This document shows positions 1 through 8,863 of a stretch of 36,019 nucleotides of DNA, piece by piece (the stretch's first letter is position 1; every line of letters starts with the position of its first letter). The stretch comes from Candidatus Rokuibacteriota bacterium (GTDB taxonomy: Bacteria; Methylomirabilota; Methylomirabilia; Rokubacteriales; CSP1-6): assembly GCA_003220685.1 (NCBI GenBank), contig QHTE01000013.1, positions 1 to 36,019 of the forward strand. Reading direction: 5' to 3'. The translations under genes and the position numbers were made by a program. The notes beneath the pieces were generated by a model. It was not told the origin of the DNA, searched no databases, and was given only the letters and a program-made list of their open reading frames with translations.

Positions 1-373
1 CCGACACGGTCAGCACGTAATCCACCAGCAAGGCGGCGGCGGCGACCAGCGCCGGGTAACGCCCGAGATTGTCCTTCGCGACGAGATAGGCCCCGCCGCC
101 CTGCGGGTACGCGGCGACGGTCTGGCGGTACGAGACGACGACCACCGCCAGCAGGGCCGCGATGCCGAACGCGACCGGCAGCGAGTAGCTGAGCGCGGCG
201 GCGCCGCCGAGCATGAGCACTAGCAGGATTTCTTCGGTCGCGTACGCGACGGAGGAGAGCGGGTCCGAGGCAAAGACGGCGAGGGCGACGGTCTTGTTGA
301 GGCGCTCGTGCCGCGCTTGAGCGAGCGGCATCGGCGCGCCGAGCAGCAGGCGCTTGACGAGAACCAGTCGCAT
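1..373 (-). CDS. APC-superfamily amino acid permease, N-terminal part (runs off the window)
   Basis: The reverse strand from the ATG at 373 reads without a stop to base 1 and gives about 124 residues. The sequence has the start typical of a large family of bacterial APC permeases: a basic N-terminus, then the stretch LNKTVALAVFASDPLSSVAYATE. The helix-breaking SDPLSSVAYATEE segment is the unwound part of TM1. TM2 follows (about residues 50-80), then the PQGGGAYLVAKDNLG loop that is conserved in these transporters. The protein should be an inner-membrane transporter for an amino acid or polyamine. Substrate cannot be told from this part. Its 3' end is outside the window, so any C-terminal USP-like domain cannot be checked. 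Confidence 0.8.
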   Translation of the reverse strand, partial: MRLVLVKRLLLGAPMPLAQARHERLNKTVALAVFASDPLSSVAYATEEILLVLMLGGAAALSYSLPVAFGIAALLAVVVVSYRQTVAAYPQGGGAYLVAKDNLGRYPALVAAAALLVDYVLTVS

Positions 374-508
374 ACCGTCGACCGACTCTACGCCCGGCCG
401 GGCCGACTGATGCCGCCTCGCCGCGATTTTTACGAGTTTTTAACGCGCGGCGGCTGTCTCTTGACGCGGGCTTGAGGCCGGCCGTGCCAAGGTGGTGTCG
501 GTGTCGCG

Positions 509-877
509 ATGTGCACGAAAGATGGCGCCCGAGGGTCGAAGACGCCCCCGCGACCGGGCTGGGTCGGGCTCTACACGCGCGCCGGGCTCATGCTGGGCGC
601 GCTGCTCCTGGCGCAGGCGCTCGTCGCGGCGGGCGCGGAGCGCACCGCGCTCCAGTGCGGCCTCGTCTTCGGCGGCTTCGCCGCGATGGTCCAGTGGATA
701 CGCCGCAATCGCGCGGCGCTCGACCATCTGGAGTGGTGCGACTGCGCGAGCTCGCAGGTGACCATGCGCGTCATTCCATCGCATCGCGAGGAGCCCATAC
801 GTCCACAACGGTTCGGCGGGCGGCGGCCTAACGTCATAGAGCCGGCGGAAACGCCCTTCGAAAAGGTCGCGCGCTAG
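509..877 (+). CDS. Small membrane protein of unknown function
   Basis: 122 residues from the ATG at 509 to TAG at 877. I do not recognise a named family. Two hydrophobic segments (about residues 25-43 and 47-64) are followed by a WCDCASS-type cysteine pair near residues 75-80 and a hydrophilic tail. That fits a two-helix membrane hairpin with a cytoplasmic tail. No Shine-Dalgarno sequence is visible, and a TTGACG hexamer at 461-466 could be a -35 element, although the matching -10 is poor. The coding potential is better than in the overlapping frames because the hydrophobic blocks and charged tail are well organised. It is convergent with mgtE, with only 19 nt between the stops. Confidence 0.6.
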   Translation: MCTKDGARGSKTPPRPGWVGLYTRAGLMLGALLLAQALVAAGAERTALQCGLVFGGFAAMVQWIRRNRAALDHLEWCDCASSQVTMRVIPSHREEPIRPQRFGGRRPNVIEPAETPFEKVAR

Positions 878-896
878 CCCCCGGCGCCGTCGGCGC

Positions 897-2252
897 TCAG
901 CTGATCCAGTGCAGCAGCAGTGTCGCCAGCGACAGGAAGATCGTGACGCCCAGCACGTCCTGTAGCGCGGTCTCGAACGGGCCGGCCGTGATCGCCGGAT
1001 CGAACCCGAGTCGCTTGGAGAGCATGGGGATCATCGTCCCCGCGAAGCCCGAGAGGTTCACCGAGGCGAACATCGAGACGGCTACCACGAGCGCGAAGGC
1101 CGCCGAGTGCCAGAGCCAGCCGACCGATCCGACCACGAGCGCGCACACGCCGCCCAGGATGCTCGAGGTCTGAACCTGCCGGCGGAGCGGCTCCCACCAG
1201 CGGCTCAGCTGCACCTGGCCGGTCGCGAGCCCGCGGACGACCATCGTCACCGACTGAAGCCCCGTGTTGCCGGAGATCGCCTGGATCACGGGCATGAACG
1301 ACGCAAGCAGGATGACCTTGCCGAGCGTCTGATCGAAGTAGTGGATGACGGCGCCCGCCCCGAGCTCGATGACCAGGGTCGCCAGCACCCAGGGCAGTCG
1401 CATGAGGGCGATCTGGCGCGGGGAGCGCCGCTCGAGCTCGGCGGCGTCCGAGCCGGCCATGCGGAAGATGTCCTCCGTCGCCTCCTCGCCGACGATGTCG
1501 ACCACGTCGTCGGCGGTAATGGTGCCGACCAGCCGGTGGCGCTCGTCGACGACCGGCACGGCCACCAGGTCGTACTTGGCCACGATGCGAGCGACTTCCT
1601 CCTGATCCATCCCCGTCGGCACGCTGACGACGTTCTCGTCGCGGATCGCGAGCACCGCGGTCGCTGGATGGGCGATCAGCAGGCGACGCAGCGGCACCGT
1701 CCCCACCAGGTGGCGATGGCTGTCGACGACATAGAGCTCGAAGGCCCGTTCGTTGGCGACCGAGTCGCGGATGTGCTTGATCGCGTCCTCCACGGTCGCG
1801 TCTTCCCGCACGGCCACGAAGTCCGGCGACATCAAGCGGCCGGCCGAATGCTCGGGATGCTCGAGAACCTCCTGGACGTCCTCGGATTTCTCCTCCTCCA
1901 TGAGCAGGAGGATCTTCTCGGCCTCTTCGCGCGGCAGCTCCTCGACGACGTCGGCGGCGTGCTCCGGGGGCATCTCGTCCAGGATGCGGGAGACCTCGAC
2001 CTCGTCGAGGGCGCGGACGAGCGTCAGCAGCGTGGTGTCGTCCAGGGCCGGCAGGACGTCGCCGGCCCGTTCGGCGGAGAGCCGCCGGAAGAGCGCGACC
2101 TGCTGCTCGAGGGGCAGGTGCTGGAGAATCGCGGCGACGTCCGACGGGTGGGCCGCCTCGAACGCCTGGTCGTCGCGGCCTTCCTTGCCGCCCTCGAGCA
2201 GGCGCCGCGCGGCGTCGAGCAGCCGCTCCTGATCCTGCTCCTGATCGCTCAT
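897..2252 (-). CDS. mgtE: Magnesium transporter MgtE
   Basis: 451 residues, the usual MgtE length. The N-terminal superhelical domain (about 1-135) carries the HPSDVAAILQHLP and PPEHAADVVEELP repeats. A pair of CBS domains follows (about 136-260), with the typical SPDFVAVREDATVEDAI start, then five membrane helices in the C-terminal third. The pore signature DPAITAGPFETALQDVLGV is present, including the conserved Asp of the last pore helix. In characterised MgtE the cytosolic domains sense Mg2+ and close the pore when it is high. The large reverse frame continues upstream as far as 4862, but that is a shadow of kdpD; the ATG at 2252 matches the family start. The gene is divergent from kdpD across 147 nt. 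Confidence 0.95.
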   Translation of the reverse strand: MSDQEQDQERLLDAARRLLEGGKEGRDDQAFEAAHPSDVAAILQHLPLEQQVALFRRLSAERAGDVLPALDDTTLLTLVRALDEVEVSRILDEMPPEHAADVVEELPREEAEKILLLMEEEKSEDVQEVLEHPEHSAGRLMSPDFVAVREDATVEDAIKHIRDSVANERAFELYVVDSHRHLVGTVPLRRLLIAHPATAVLAIRDENVVSVPTGMDQEEVARIVAKYDLVAVPVVDERHRLVGTITADDVVDIVGEEATEDIFRMAGSDAAELERRSPRQIALMRLPWVLATLVIELGAGAVIHYFDQTLGKVILLASFMPVIQAISGNTGLQSVTMVVRGLATGQVQLSRWWEPLRRQVQTSSILGGVCALVVGSVGWLWHSAAFALVVAVSMFASVNLSGFAGTMIPMLSKRLGFDPAITAGPFETALQDVLGVTIFLSLATLLLHWIS

Positions 2253-2387
2253 GGCCACAGAGTACGCCCGGCGCCTAGTTTCGCTTGCATCGGGCTCAGA
2301 AGAACGAGTAGTAGGTCGCGCTGGAGCTGGCGACACCGGTACCTGGTTCAAGACGCAGCCTTTGGAGTGCGGGCGGGCCCCGGGCGC

Positions 2388-2393
2388 TACACT
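2388..2393 (+). promoter_or_regulatory. Possible -10 element of kdpDE (TACACT)
   Basis: TACACT lies 6 nt upstream of the GTG start of kdpD at 2400. Transcription from it would begin at or next to the start codon, giving a leaderless mRNA. No convincing -35 hexamer sits at 16-18 nt spacing, and no Shine-Dalgarno sequence lies in front of the GTG. This is a weak call based on position and match only. Confidence 0.3.
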
Positions 2394-2399
2394 AGGGCC

Positions 2400-5087
2400 G
2401 TGGGCACCGACCGGCCAGACCCCGAGGCACTCCTCGCCCGTGTCAAGGCGGAGGAAGCGCGCCAGCGTCGAGGAAAGCTGAAGATATTCCTCGGCGCCGC
2501 CGCCGGAGTCGGCAAGACGTACGCGATGCTCGAGGCCGTGCGCGAGCAGAAGGCCGACGGGGTTGACGCGGTCGCCGGGTACGTCGAGACGCACGGCCGG
2601 GCGGAAACCGACGCGCTGCTTGCGGGCCTCGAGATCCTGCCGCCGAAGACGGTCGACTATCGCGGCACCGCGCTGCGTGAGTTCGACCTCGACGCCGCGC
2701 TCGCGCGCCACCCCACGCTCATCCTCGTCGACGAGCTGGCCCATACGAACGCGCCCGGCTTGCGACACGCCAAGCGGTGGCAAGACGTCGTCGAGCTGCT
2801 CGACGCCGGCATCAACGTCTACACGACCATGAACGTCCAGCACCTCGAGACCCTCAACGACATCGTCGCGAAGATCACGGGCGTCGTGGTGCGCGAGACG
2901 GTGCCGGACTCGGTGTTCGAGCAGGCCGACGAGGTCGAGCTGATCGACCTGCCTCCCGACGAGCTCCTGGAGCGCTTCAAGGACGGCAAGGTGTACATAC
3001 CCGACCAGGCCCAGGAGGCCGTCAAGAATTTCTTCCGCAAGGGCAACCTGATCGCGCTGCGCGAGCTCGCCCTGCGCCGCACCGCCGAACGGGTCGACGC
3101 GCAGATGCGTCTGTACATGCACGAGCACGCGATCGGGAAGGCCTGGCCGACGGCCGAGCGGCTCCTGGTGTGCATCAGTCCGGGACCCGAATCGGCGCGG
3201 CTCGTGCGCGCGGGTAAGCGGATGGCCGACCGGCTCGGCGCGCCGTGGGTCGCCGCTTATGTCGAGACTCCGGCGCAGCTCCGGCTTCCGCCGGAGGTCC
3301 GCGACCGCGTGACGCAGACGCTCCGGCTGGCCGAACAGCTCGGTGCCGAGACGGTGAGGCTGCCGGGACAGAAGATGAGCGAGGCGATCCTGGCCTTCGC
3401 CCACGACCGCAACGTGACGAAGATCGTCGTCGGCAAGCCACGGCGCCGGCTCTGGACGCGGATTCTGATCGGCTCGATCGTCGACGCCCTGGTACAGGGC
3501 AGCGGCGACATCGACATCTACGTCATCAGCGCCGAGCGCGAGCAGCACGGGGTGCCGCCGGCGCCCGTGCGCCGACGGGCGATCCCGTCCGACTGGGTGC
3601 CCTACGGCTGGGCGATGGCCGTCGTCGCGCTGGCCACCGGCGCCGCGTGGCTCACGTTGCCGTTCTTCGAGCTCGCCAATCAAGTCATGGTGTACCTGCT
3701 CGGCATCGTCGTCGTCGCCACGCGTTACGGCCGGGGTCCATCGCTCATGGCCTCGATCCTGAGCGTCGCCGTCCTCGACTTCCTCTTCGTGCCGCCGGTC
3801 TTCACGTTCGCGGTCTCCGACGTCCGGTACCTCTTCACCTTCGTGGTGATGCTGATCGTCGGGCTCGTCACCAGCAGCCTGGCTGCGCGGATCCGCATGC
3901 AGGCGGAGGCCGCGCGCCAGCGCGAGCAGCGGACGGCGGCGCTCTACGCGATGAGCCGAGAGCTTGCGAGCACGCGCGGCCTGGAAGAGCTCCTGAAGAT
4001 CGCGGTGCGACACATCAGCGAGGTGTTCCGGAGCCAGGTCGTCGTGCTCCTTCCCGGCACGGGCGGCGAGAGCCTGGTGTCGTCGAGCTGCGGTCAGTTC
4101 ACGGTCGACTCGAACGAGCTCGGCGTGGCCAAGTGGGTGCACGAGCACCATCAGCCCGCGGGACTCGGCACCTCCACCCTGCCGGGCGCCACCGCCCTCT
4201 ATCTGTCGCTGCAGGCGCCGCGCGGGCCCGTGGGCGTGCTCGGAATCCGGCCGGCCGATCGTCACGCGCTCGATTCGCCCGATCAGCTCCACCAGCTCGA
4301 GACCTTCTCCAACCAGACCGCGCTCGCCATCGAGCGGGCGAATCTCGCGGACGAGGCGCAGCAGGCCCAAGTGCGCATCGAGACCGAGCGCCTGCGCAAC
4401 TCGCTGCTCAGCTCGGTCTCGCACGATCTGCGAACGCCGCTGGCCACGATCAAGGGCGCGGCCACCACCATGCTCGACAGCGGCTCGAAGCTCGACGCGC
4501 CGACGCAGAAGGAGCTGCTCGAGTCGGTGCGCGAGGAAGCCGATCGGCTCAACCGTCTCGTCCAGAATCTTCTCGAGATGACCCGGCTCGAGTCCGGCGC
4601 GCTCCAGCTCCGCCGGGAGTGGCATCCGCTCGAAGAGGTCGTCGGCTCCGCGCTGAGCCGGCTCGGCAAGGAGCTCGCCGACCGGCGTGTGGACACCCAC
4701 GTGCCGCCCGATCTGCCGCTGGTGCCGATCGACGACGTGCTGATCGAGCAGGTGCTGGTCAACCTGCTCGACAACGCGGTCAAGTACACGCCGGCGTCGA
4801 GTCCGATCCGCATCCTGGCGACGTCCACCGATGAAGCGGTGACGGTCGAGATCGCCGACCACGGGCCGGGCCTGCCGCGGGGGGACGAGGACAAGGTCTT
4901 CGAGAAGTTCTACCGCGGGCTGCCCGGCGGCCGTGGCGCCGGGCTCGGGCTGGCGATCTCACAGGGCATCGTCAAGGCGCACGGCGGGCACATCTGGGCG
5001 CAGAACCTGCCCGAGGGCGGCGTGGCATTCCTCTTCACGCTGCCGCTCGCCGGCAAGCCGCCCGCCTCCGTGCCCGCCGATGCCTGA
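2400..5087 (+). CDS. kdpD: Osmosensitive K+ channel sensor histidine kinase KdpD
   Basis: 895 residues, almost the length of the E. coli protein. Order of domains: the KdpD N-terminal domain with Walker A GAAAGVGKT (32-40) and the LILVDELAHTNAPG Walker B region; a universal-stress-protein-like domain (about 245-365); four closely spaced membrane helices (about 400-500, DUF4118); a GAF-like domain (about 525-650); HisKA with SHDLRTPL and His675 as the phospho-acceptor; and a HATPase with the N-box NLLDNAVKYTP and G-boxes DHGPGLP and GAGLGLAIS. The GTG at 2400 is chosen because the protein then begins TDRPDPEALLARV, the family N-terminus. In known systems KdpD senses low K+ or turgor and phosphorylates KdpE. 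It overlaps kdpE by 8 nt. The transporter genes kdpFABC are not next to it here. Confidence 0.95.
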   Translation: MGTDRPDPEALLARVKAEEARQRRGKLKIFLGAAAGVGKTYAMLEAVREQKADGVDAVAGYVETHGRAETDALLAGLEILPPKTVDYRGTALREFDLDAALARHPTLILVDELAHTNAPGLRHAKRWQDVVELLDAGINVYTTMNVQHLETLNDIVAKITGVVVRETVPDSVFEQADEVELIDLPPDELLERFKDGKVYIPDQAQEAVKNFFRKGNLIALRELALRRTAERVDAQMRLYMHEHAIGKAWPTAERLLVCISPGPESARLVRAGKRMADRLGAPWVAAYVETPAQLRLPPEVRDRVTQTLRLAEQLGAETVRLPGQKMSEAILAFAHDRNVTKIVVGKPRRRLWTRILIGSIVDALVQGSGDIDIYVISAEREQHGVPPAPVRRRAIPSDWVPYGWAMAVVALATGAAWLTLPFFELANQVMVYLLGIVVVATRYGRGPSLMASILSVAVLDFLFVPPVFTFAVSDVRYLFTFVVMLIVGLVTSSLAARIRMQAEAARQREQRTAALYAMSRELASTRGLEELLKIAVRHISEVFRSQVVVLLPGTGGESLVSSSCGQFTVDSNELGVAKWVHEHHQPAGLGTSTLPGATALYLSLQAPRGPVGVLGIRPADRHALDSPDQLHQLETFSNQTALAIERANLADEAQQAQVRIETERLRNSLLSSVSHDLRTPLATIKGAATTMLDSGSKLDAPTQKELLESVREEADRLNRLVQNLLEMTRLESGALQLRREWHPLEEVVGSALSRLGKELADRRVDTHVPPDLPLVPIDDVLIEQVLVNLLDNAVKYTPASSPIRILATSTDEAVTVEIADHGPGLPRGDEDKVFEKFYRGLPGGRGAGLGLAISQGIVKAHGGHIWAQNLPEGGVAFLFTLPLAGKPPASVPADA

Positions 5088-5772
5088 TCCCGTCGTCGTC
5101 GTCATCGAGGACGAGCCCCAGATCCGCAAGTTCCTCCGCGCCACGCTCGAGGGTCAGGGCTATCGGCTCTTCGAGGCCTCGACCGGAGCCGACGGCGTGG
5201 TCGAGATCGGCTCGCGCCAGCCGGACGTCGTCATCGTCGACCTCGGCCTGCCCGACATGGACGGCCTGGAGGTCATCCGGCGCGTGCGCGAGTGGACCGC
5301 CGTCCCGGTGATCGTACTGTCGGCGCGCGGTCAGGAGCGCGACAAGGTCACCGCGCTCGACGCGGGCGCCGACGACTACATGAGCAAGCCGTTCGGCGCC
5401 GGAGAGCTGCTCGCGCGGGTCCGCGTCGCGCTCCGCCACACCGCCGGGGCATCCCACGAGGGCGACGACACCGTTTTCGTGGTCGGCGGCCTACGGGTCG
5501 ACCTGCTGCACCGCCAGGTTCAGGTGGACGGAAAGGAAATCCATCTGACGCCGATCGAGTACCGCCTGCTGACGACACTCGTCCACTATGCCGGGAAAGT
5601 CGTCACGCATCAGCACCTGCTCCGGGAGGTATGGGGCCCCTCGCACACCGAGCAGGCTCACTACGCGCGCGTCTACATGGCTCACCTGCGTCATAAGCTC
5701 GAGGTCGAGCCGGCGCGCCCACGTTATCTGCTCACCGAGCCGGGCGTCGGCTACCGGCTGGCCGCCGAGTAG
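5080..5772 (+). CDS. kdpE: OmpR-family response regulator KdpE
   Basis: 230 residues. The receiver domain (1-118) has the acidic pair E10/D11, the phospho-acceptor Asp54 in VIVDLGLPDMDG and Lys in SKPFGAGEL. The C-terminal winged-helix DNA-binding domain (about 130-228) has the LTPIEYRLL and HLLREVWGP elements of OmpR/PhoB regulators, and the GPSHTEQAHYARVYMAHLR stretch characteristic of KdpE. The ATG at 5080 lies inside the end of kdpD (8-nt overlap), so the pair is translationally coupled. The likely role is activating a K+ uptake operon after phosphorylation by KdpD; the target is not in this window. It converges on the next gene with only 14 nt between stops. Confidence 0.93.
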   Translation: MPDPVVVVIEDEPQIRKFLRATLEGQGYRLFEASTGADGVVEIGSRQPDVVIVDLGLPDMDGLEVIRRVREWTAVPVIVLSARGQERDKVTALDAGADDYMSKPFGAGELLARVRVALRHTAGASHEGDDTVFVVGGLRVDLLHRQVQVDGKEIHLTPIEYRLLTTLVHYAGKVVTHQHLLREVWGPSHTEQAHYARVYMAHLRHKLEVEPARPRYLLTEPGVGYRLAAE

Positions 5773-5786
5773 CGCACGCCCACGTC

Positions 5787-7952
5787 TCACTGCACGACGC
5801 GGTCGGCTCGAAGGACCAGCGACGACGGAAGGGTCAGGCCCAGCGCCCGGGCAGTCTTGAGATTCACGACGAGCTCAGACCGGGACGGTTGCTCGATGGG
5901 CAGGTCGCGCGGATGCGTGGGGCCAAGGATTTTTCCGATATAGGCGCCAGCCCGGCGGTAGATCGCGGGAATGCTCGGCCCATACGCGAGGAGGCCGCCC
6001 GCGTCCACGAACTCACTGGACCCGTAGACGGTCGGCACCCGCGCTCGGCCGGCGAGATCGACGATTCGCCGGAGGTGGACCAAGCTCGAGGGGCCTCCAG
6101 GCACCACGATCGCCTCGGCCCGGTCGGCCGCCGGCCCCGCGAACATGGTTCCAAGAGCGTCTCCCTCCTGAAGCGTGTAGGGCTGCACCCTGACGCCCGC
6201 ATCCGCGGCGGCGTTCTGAAGGGCTGTCAATACCGCTTGGTTGGCCGGGTCTGCGCTGAAGAGAACGGCGACGCGAGAGAGCGACGGCCGGATCTCCTTC
6301 AGGAGGCTCACCCAGCGGCGCGCCAGCTCCGCCGACGAATAGGTGACGCCCGTGATGTTTGCGGTGGATTCGTCACGGCGCGCGGCGTCGGAGCCGACCA
6401 TGACGATCGGGATCGTGCTCGTCGCCTGCTTCGCCGCCTCGATCGCAGGGTTCCCGACGGCGAACACGACATCGACCTTGAGCTGTACGAGCTCGGCCGC
6501 GAATTCCTGCAGCCGGGCGGTCTGCCCGTCGGCCGATCTGTACTCGAAAGCAACGTCCCTGGGATAGCCGACGAGAGCCTGCTTGACGAGGTCCTGATAC
6601 GGGACGGTAATGCGGCCGGAGTCCAACCAACCCACTCGGTACGTCTTCCGGTGCGCCTGCACCAGGGCGGCCGAGGGGGGCGCCGAGCCGACAGTGCTGG
6701 ACGGGGCTGAAGCGACCCTGGCAGCGGGCGGCGGCGCGGCGGGTGGCGTCGCCGGCGTCGTGCGTACCGGCGGCGGTACGGGTGCGGCGGGCGGCCCGGG
6801 TGGTGCGGCCGGCGGCCCGGGTACGGGCGGCGCCACCGTCACTGTCGGTGAGGGCACCGTTGGCGGCGCGGGCAGTTTGGTCGTGGACTCTGTACGCGTC
6901 GGCGCGGCTGGCTCGCTCACCCGCGGGCTCGTGATCGAACGTGCGCCCACCGGCGCTTGTCCCGCTGGCGGCACCGTCGGCCGTGCGACCGAGCCAGCAC
7001 CCGGCGGCCGCGGTGCGAGCACCCCCCCGATCGCGAGGGCGATGATCGCGGCGCCGAGCGCGGCGCCGCCGCCGATGGCGATCGGCCGCATCCAGCGCCG
7101 GCCCACCGGGACGTTGGCCTCCTCCCAGAGGCCGTTGAGCATCTCGTCGATCCAGGGTCTGAGCTCCGGATCCTTTTCGAGCGCTTGCATGACGACGCGC
7201 TCGCCCGGTGCAGGCGTCGCGTGCCGTCGACCCATTGGCGGGGGCGGCTCGTTGAGCTGTTTGGCGATGACGGCATCGCGGGTGGCAGCCTCGAACGGCG
7301 GCGTTCCGGAAAGGAGCTCGTATGCCATCACGGCGAGTGCATAGATGTCCGTCTTCTCGGTCGACCGCTCTCGACGGATCTGCTCGGGCGAGACGTACTC
7401 CGCCGGGATCCTGTCGAGGATGCTCTGCTGCGTGGGCGCAGCTCGGAGGCCGGCAAGCTCGACGTCCATCAGCTTGACGTATCCGTCAGGGAGGATCATG
7501 ACGTTGCGGGGGCGGAGCCCACCGTGGACGAGACCAGCGTTGTGCAGCGCCTCGACGCAGGCGCCGAGGTCGAGCGCCCAGCGTCGCGCGGTGACCGGGT
7601 CAACCGGCGTGCCTCCGGACAGGAGCTCGCTCAGGTGGCGCCCCTCGAGCAGCTCCATGACGACGAAGGGCTGCCCGGGCTCGGCCTCCCCCAACTCGAG
7701 GACGCGGACGAGTCCCGGGTGGGTGATCGAGCCGGCCGCGATCGACCGTCCCATATTCTGGACGGCCCGGGCAGCGCTGGGCACGGCGGCGAGTGCGCGC
7801 GGCAGGAATCGGACCGCCACACGCCGCGTCGTTACCTCGTCTTCGGCGAGATAGACGGTTCCGAAGGCGCCGGATCCCAGCTCGCGGACGATCCGGTAGC
7901 GATCCAGAAGCCGCTGCCCGACTTGAGTGCGCTCGCTCACATCACTGCTCAC
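5787..7952 (-). CDS. Transmembrane pseudokinase fused to a periplasmic ABC-type substrate-binding domain
   Basis: 721 residues from a GTG at 7952. Residues 15-280 form a bacterial Ser/Thr (PknB-type) kinase fold with an intact glycine loop GSGAFG (26-31) and an APE-like SPE (188-190). Three catalytic positions are changed: VAIK lysine is Arg48; HRDLKPxN reads HGGLRPRN (143-150), so the catalytic Asp is Gly145 and its Lys is Arg147; DFG reads DVE (163-165). It is probably a pseudokinase or a very unusual kinase. One membrane helix (about 289-311) is followed by a 120-residue Pro/Ala linker (312-435). The C-terminal domain (437-721) has the features of TrpX-type ABC substrate-binding proteins (ABC_sub_bind): RVGWLDSGR, FEYRSADGQTARL, VDVVFAVGNPAIEAAKQAT. 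Inferred topology is kinase fold inside and binding domain in the periplasm. It is the last gene of a three-gene operon, 43 nt after the PhnD-like gene. Confidence 0.9.
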   Translation of the reverse strand: MSSDVSERTQVGQRLLDRYRIVRELGSGAFGTVYLAEDEVTTRRVAVRFLPRALAAVPSAARAVQNMGRSIAAGSITHPGLVRVLELGEAEPGQPFVVMELLEGRHLSELLSGGTPVDPVTARRWALDLGACVEALHNAGLVHGGLRPRNVMILPDGYVKLMDVELAGLRAAPTQQSILDRIPAEYVSPEQIRRERSTEKTDIYALAVMAYELLSGTPPFEAATRDAVIAKQLNEPPPPMGRRHATPAPGERVVMQALEKDPELRPWIDEMLNGLWEEANVPVGRRWMRPIAIGGGAALGAAIIALAIGGVLAPRPPGAGSVARPTVPPAGQAPVGARSITSPRVSEPAAPTRTESTTKLPAPPTVPSPTVTVAPPVPGPPAAPPGPPAAPVPPPVRTTPATPPAAPPPAARVASAPSSTVGSAPPSAALVQAHRKTYRVGWLDSGRITVPYQDLVKQALVGYPRDVAFEYRSADGQTARLQEFAAELVQLKVDVVFAVGNPAIEAAKQATSTIPIVMVGSDAARRDESTANITGVTYSSAELARRWVSLLKEIRPSLSRVAVLFSADPANQAVLTALQNAAADAGVRVQPYTLQEGDALGTMFAGPAADRAEAIVVPGGPSSLVHLRRIVDLAGRARVPTVYGSSEFVDAGGLLAYGPSIPAIYRRAGAYIGKILGPTHPRDLPIEQPSRSELVVNLKTARALGLTLPSSLVLRADRVVQ

Positions 7953-7995
7953 GTCGTCCCTCGGCAGAATCGGTTACCCGCCCCGGTGCGGCATC

Positions 7996-8841
7996 TCAAT
8001 AGGGAATCTTCAGCCGCTGGGCGACATCGCGGTGGATGTCGTAATCGAAGTCGTTCGACACGACGATCTCCTTGTACTGAATGGACGCGAGGATGTCCTT
8101 CCCCTCAGGAGCCCAGTTGAGCTTGAGGAGCGCCCGCTGGATCTTCGTGACGTAGCTCCGGTAGAGCCGTGGATGAACCGCAAAGGGCTGTGGCGCGACT
8201 TCTTCGGTTCGCGCGAGGACGACGAGCTTTTCGCGCTGCGCCGGGTCGAGCGCGTTGAAGCTCCGGGGGACCCCGCCGGCCGCCGACGCCTTGCCCTCCA
8301 GGACTGCACGATAGGCCGACTCGTGGGAGCCCGTGTAGATCGTCTCGACCTGATCCGGCGCGACGCCGGCGCGGGCAAGTAAGCTCTGAATGAGCAACGT
8401 GCCCCCGATCGCGTCGGGGGCCGAGTAGGCGATCTTCTTGCCCGCGAGCTCCTTCGGTGATTTCGGCCCGTCTTCCTTGAGCGTGACGAGCAGGCCCGCG
8501 ATCCGCGTGGTGTCCCGCGCGATCGCCGCGTAGCCGAGGCGCTTGCTCGCCTGGACGTACGTCAGCGGGTTGCCCCACCAGATGTCGTATCGTCCTTCGA
8601 GGACGCGCTTCTGAAACTCCTCGATCGACGGGGCGGTCTCGAAGGCGAACGGGTGGCCGACCTCGCGATCGAGATAGCTCAGGAAGGGCCGCCACATCGC
8701 GCGCACCTTCTCCGGCTCTTGCTGCGGCGCGATGCCGAAGATGATCGGCTCGGCTCCATGGGGATGAGCGAGAAGCGCGGCCGGGGCAACGAGCAGCATC
8801 GCGACGCACACGATCGAAATCGTCCGTCCATATTTACTCAT
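7996..8841 (-). CDS. PhnD-like phosphate/phosphonate-type periplasmic binding protein
   Basis: 281 residues. The ATG at 8841 is preferred over the longer frame (to 8916) because it is preceded by GGAGG at good spacing and begins a signal peptide (about residues 1-28, hydrophobic VCVAMLLVAPAALLAHP). The mature protein starts with IIFGIAPQQEPEKVRAMWRPF, the hallmark of the PhnD/PF12974 family, and later has YDIWWGNPLTYVQA and GKKIAYSAPDAIGGTLL. Classical PhnD delivers phosphonate or phosphite to the PhnC/PhnE importer, but no permease or ATPase gene is next to this one. With a DsrE-like protein upstream and the pseudokinase-binding-protein fusion downstream, it is more likely a free periplasmic ligand binder in a sensing operon. 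That role is inference. Confidence 0.88.
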   Translation of the reverse strand: MSKYGRTISIVCVAMLLVAPAALLAHPHGAEPIIFGIAPQQEPEKVRAMWRPFLSYLDREVGHPFAFETAPSIEEFQKRVLEGRYDIWWGNPLTYVQASKRLGYAAIARDTTRIAGLLVTLKEDGPKSPKELAGKKIAYSAPDAIGGTLLIQSLLARAGVAPDQVETIYTGSHESAYRAVLEGKASAAGGVPRSFNALDPAQREKLVVLARTEEVAPQPFAVHPRLYRSYVTKIQRALLKLNWAPEGKDILASIQYKEIVVSNDFDYDIHRDVAQRLKIPY

Positions 8842-8863
8842 TGTCTGACCTCCAATGCGCGGG

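Noticed and set aside
897..5087. Very long frames on both strands: minus frame of 1321 codons (to 4862) and plus frame of 1326 codons (from 1107)
   Set aside because: Each is a true gene (mgtE or kdpD) extended by a stop-free shadow of the other gene. The extensions are rich in Arg, Asp and His and show no domain; real starts are at 2252 and 2400.
6610..7344. Gly/Ala-rich plus-strand frame over the pseudokinase linker
   Set aside because: The repeats come from the Pro/Ala-coding linker read on the opposite strand; no start signal or domain.
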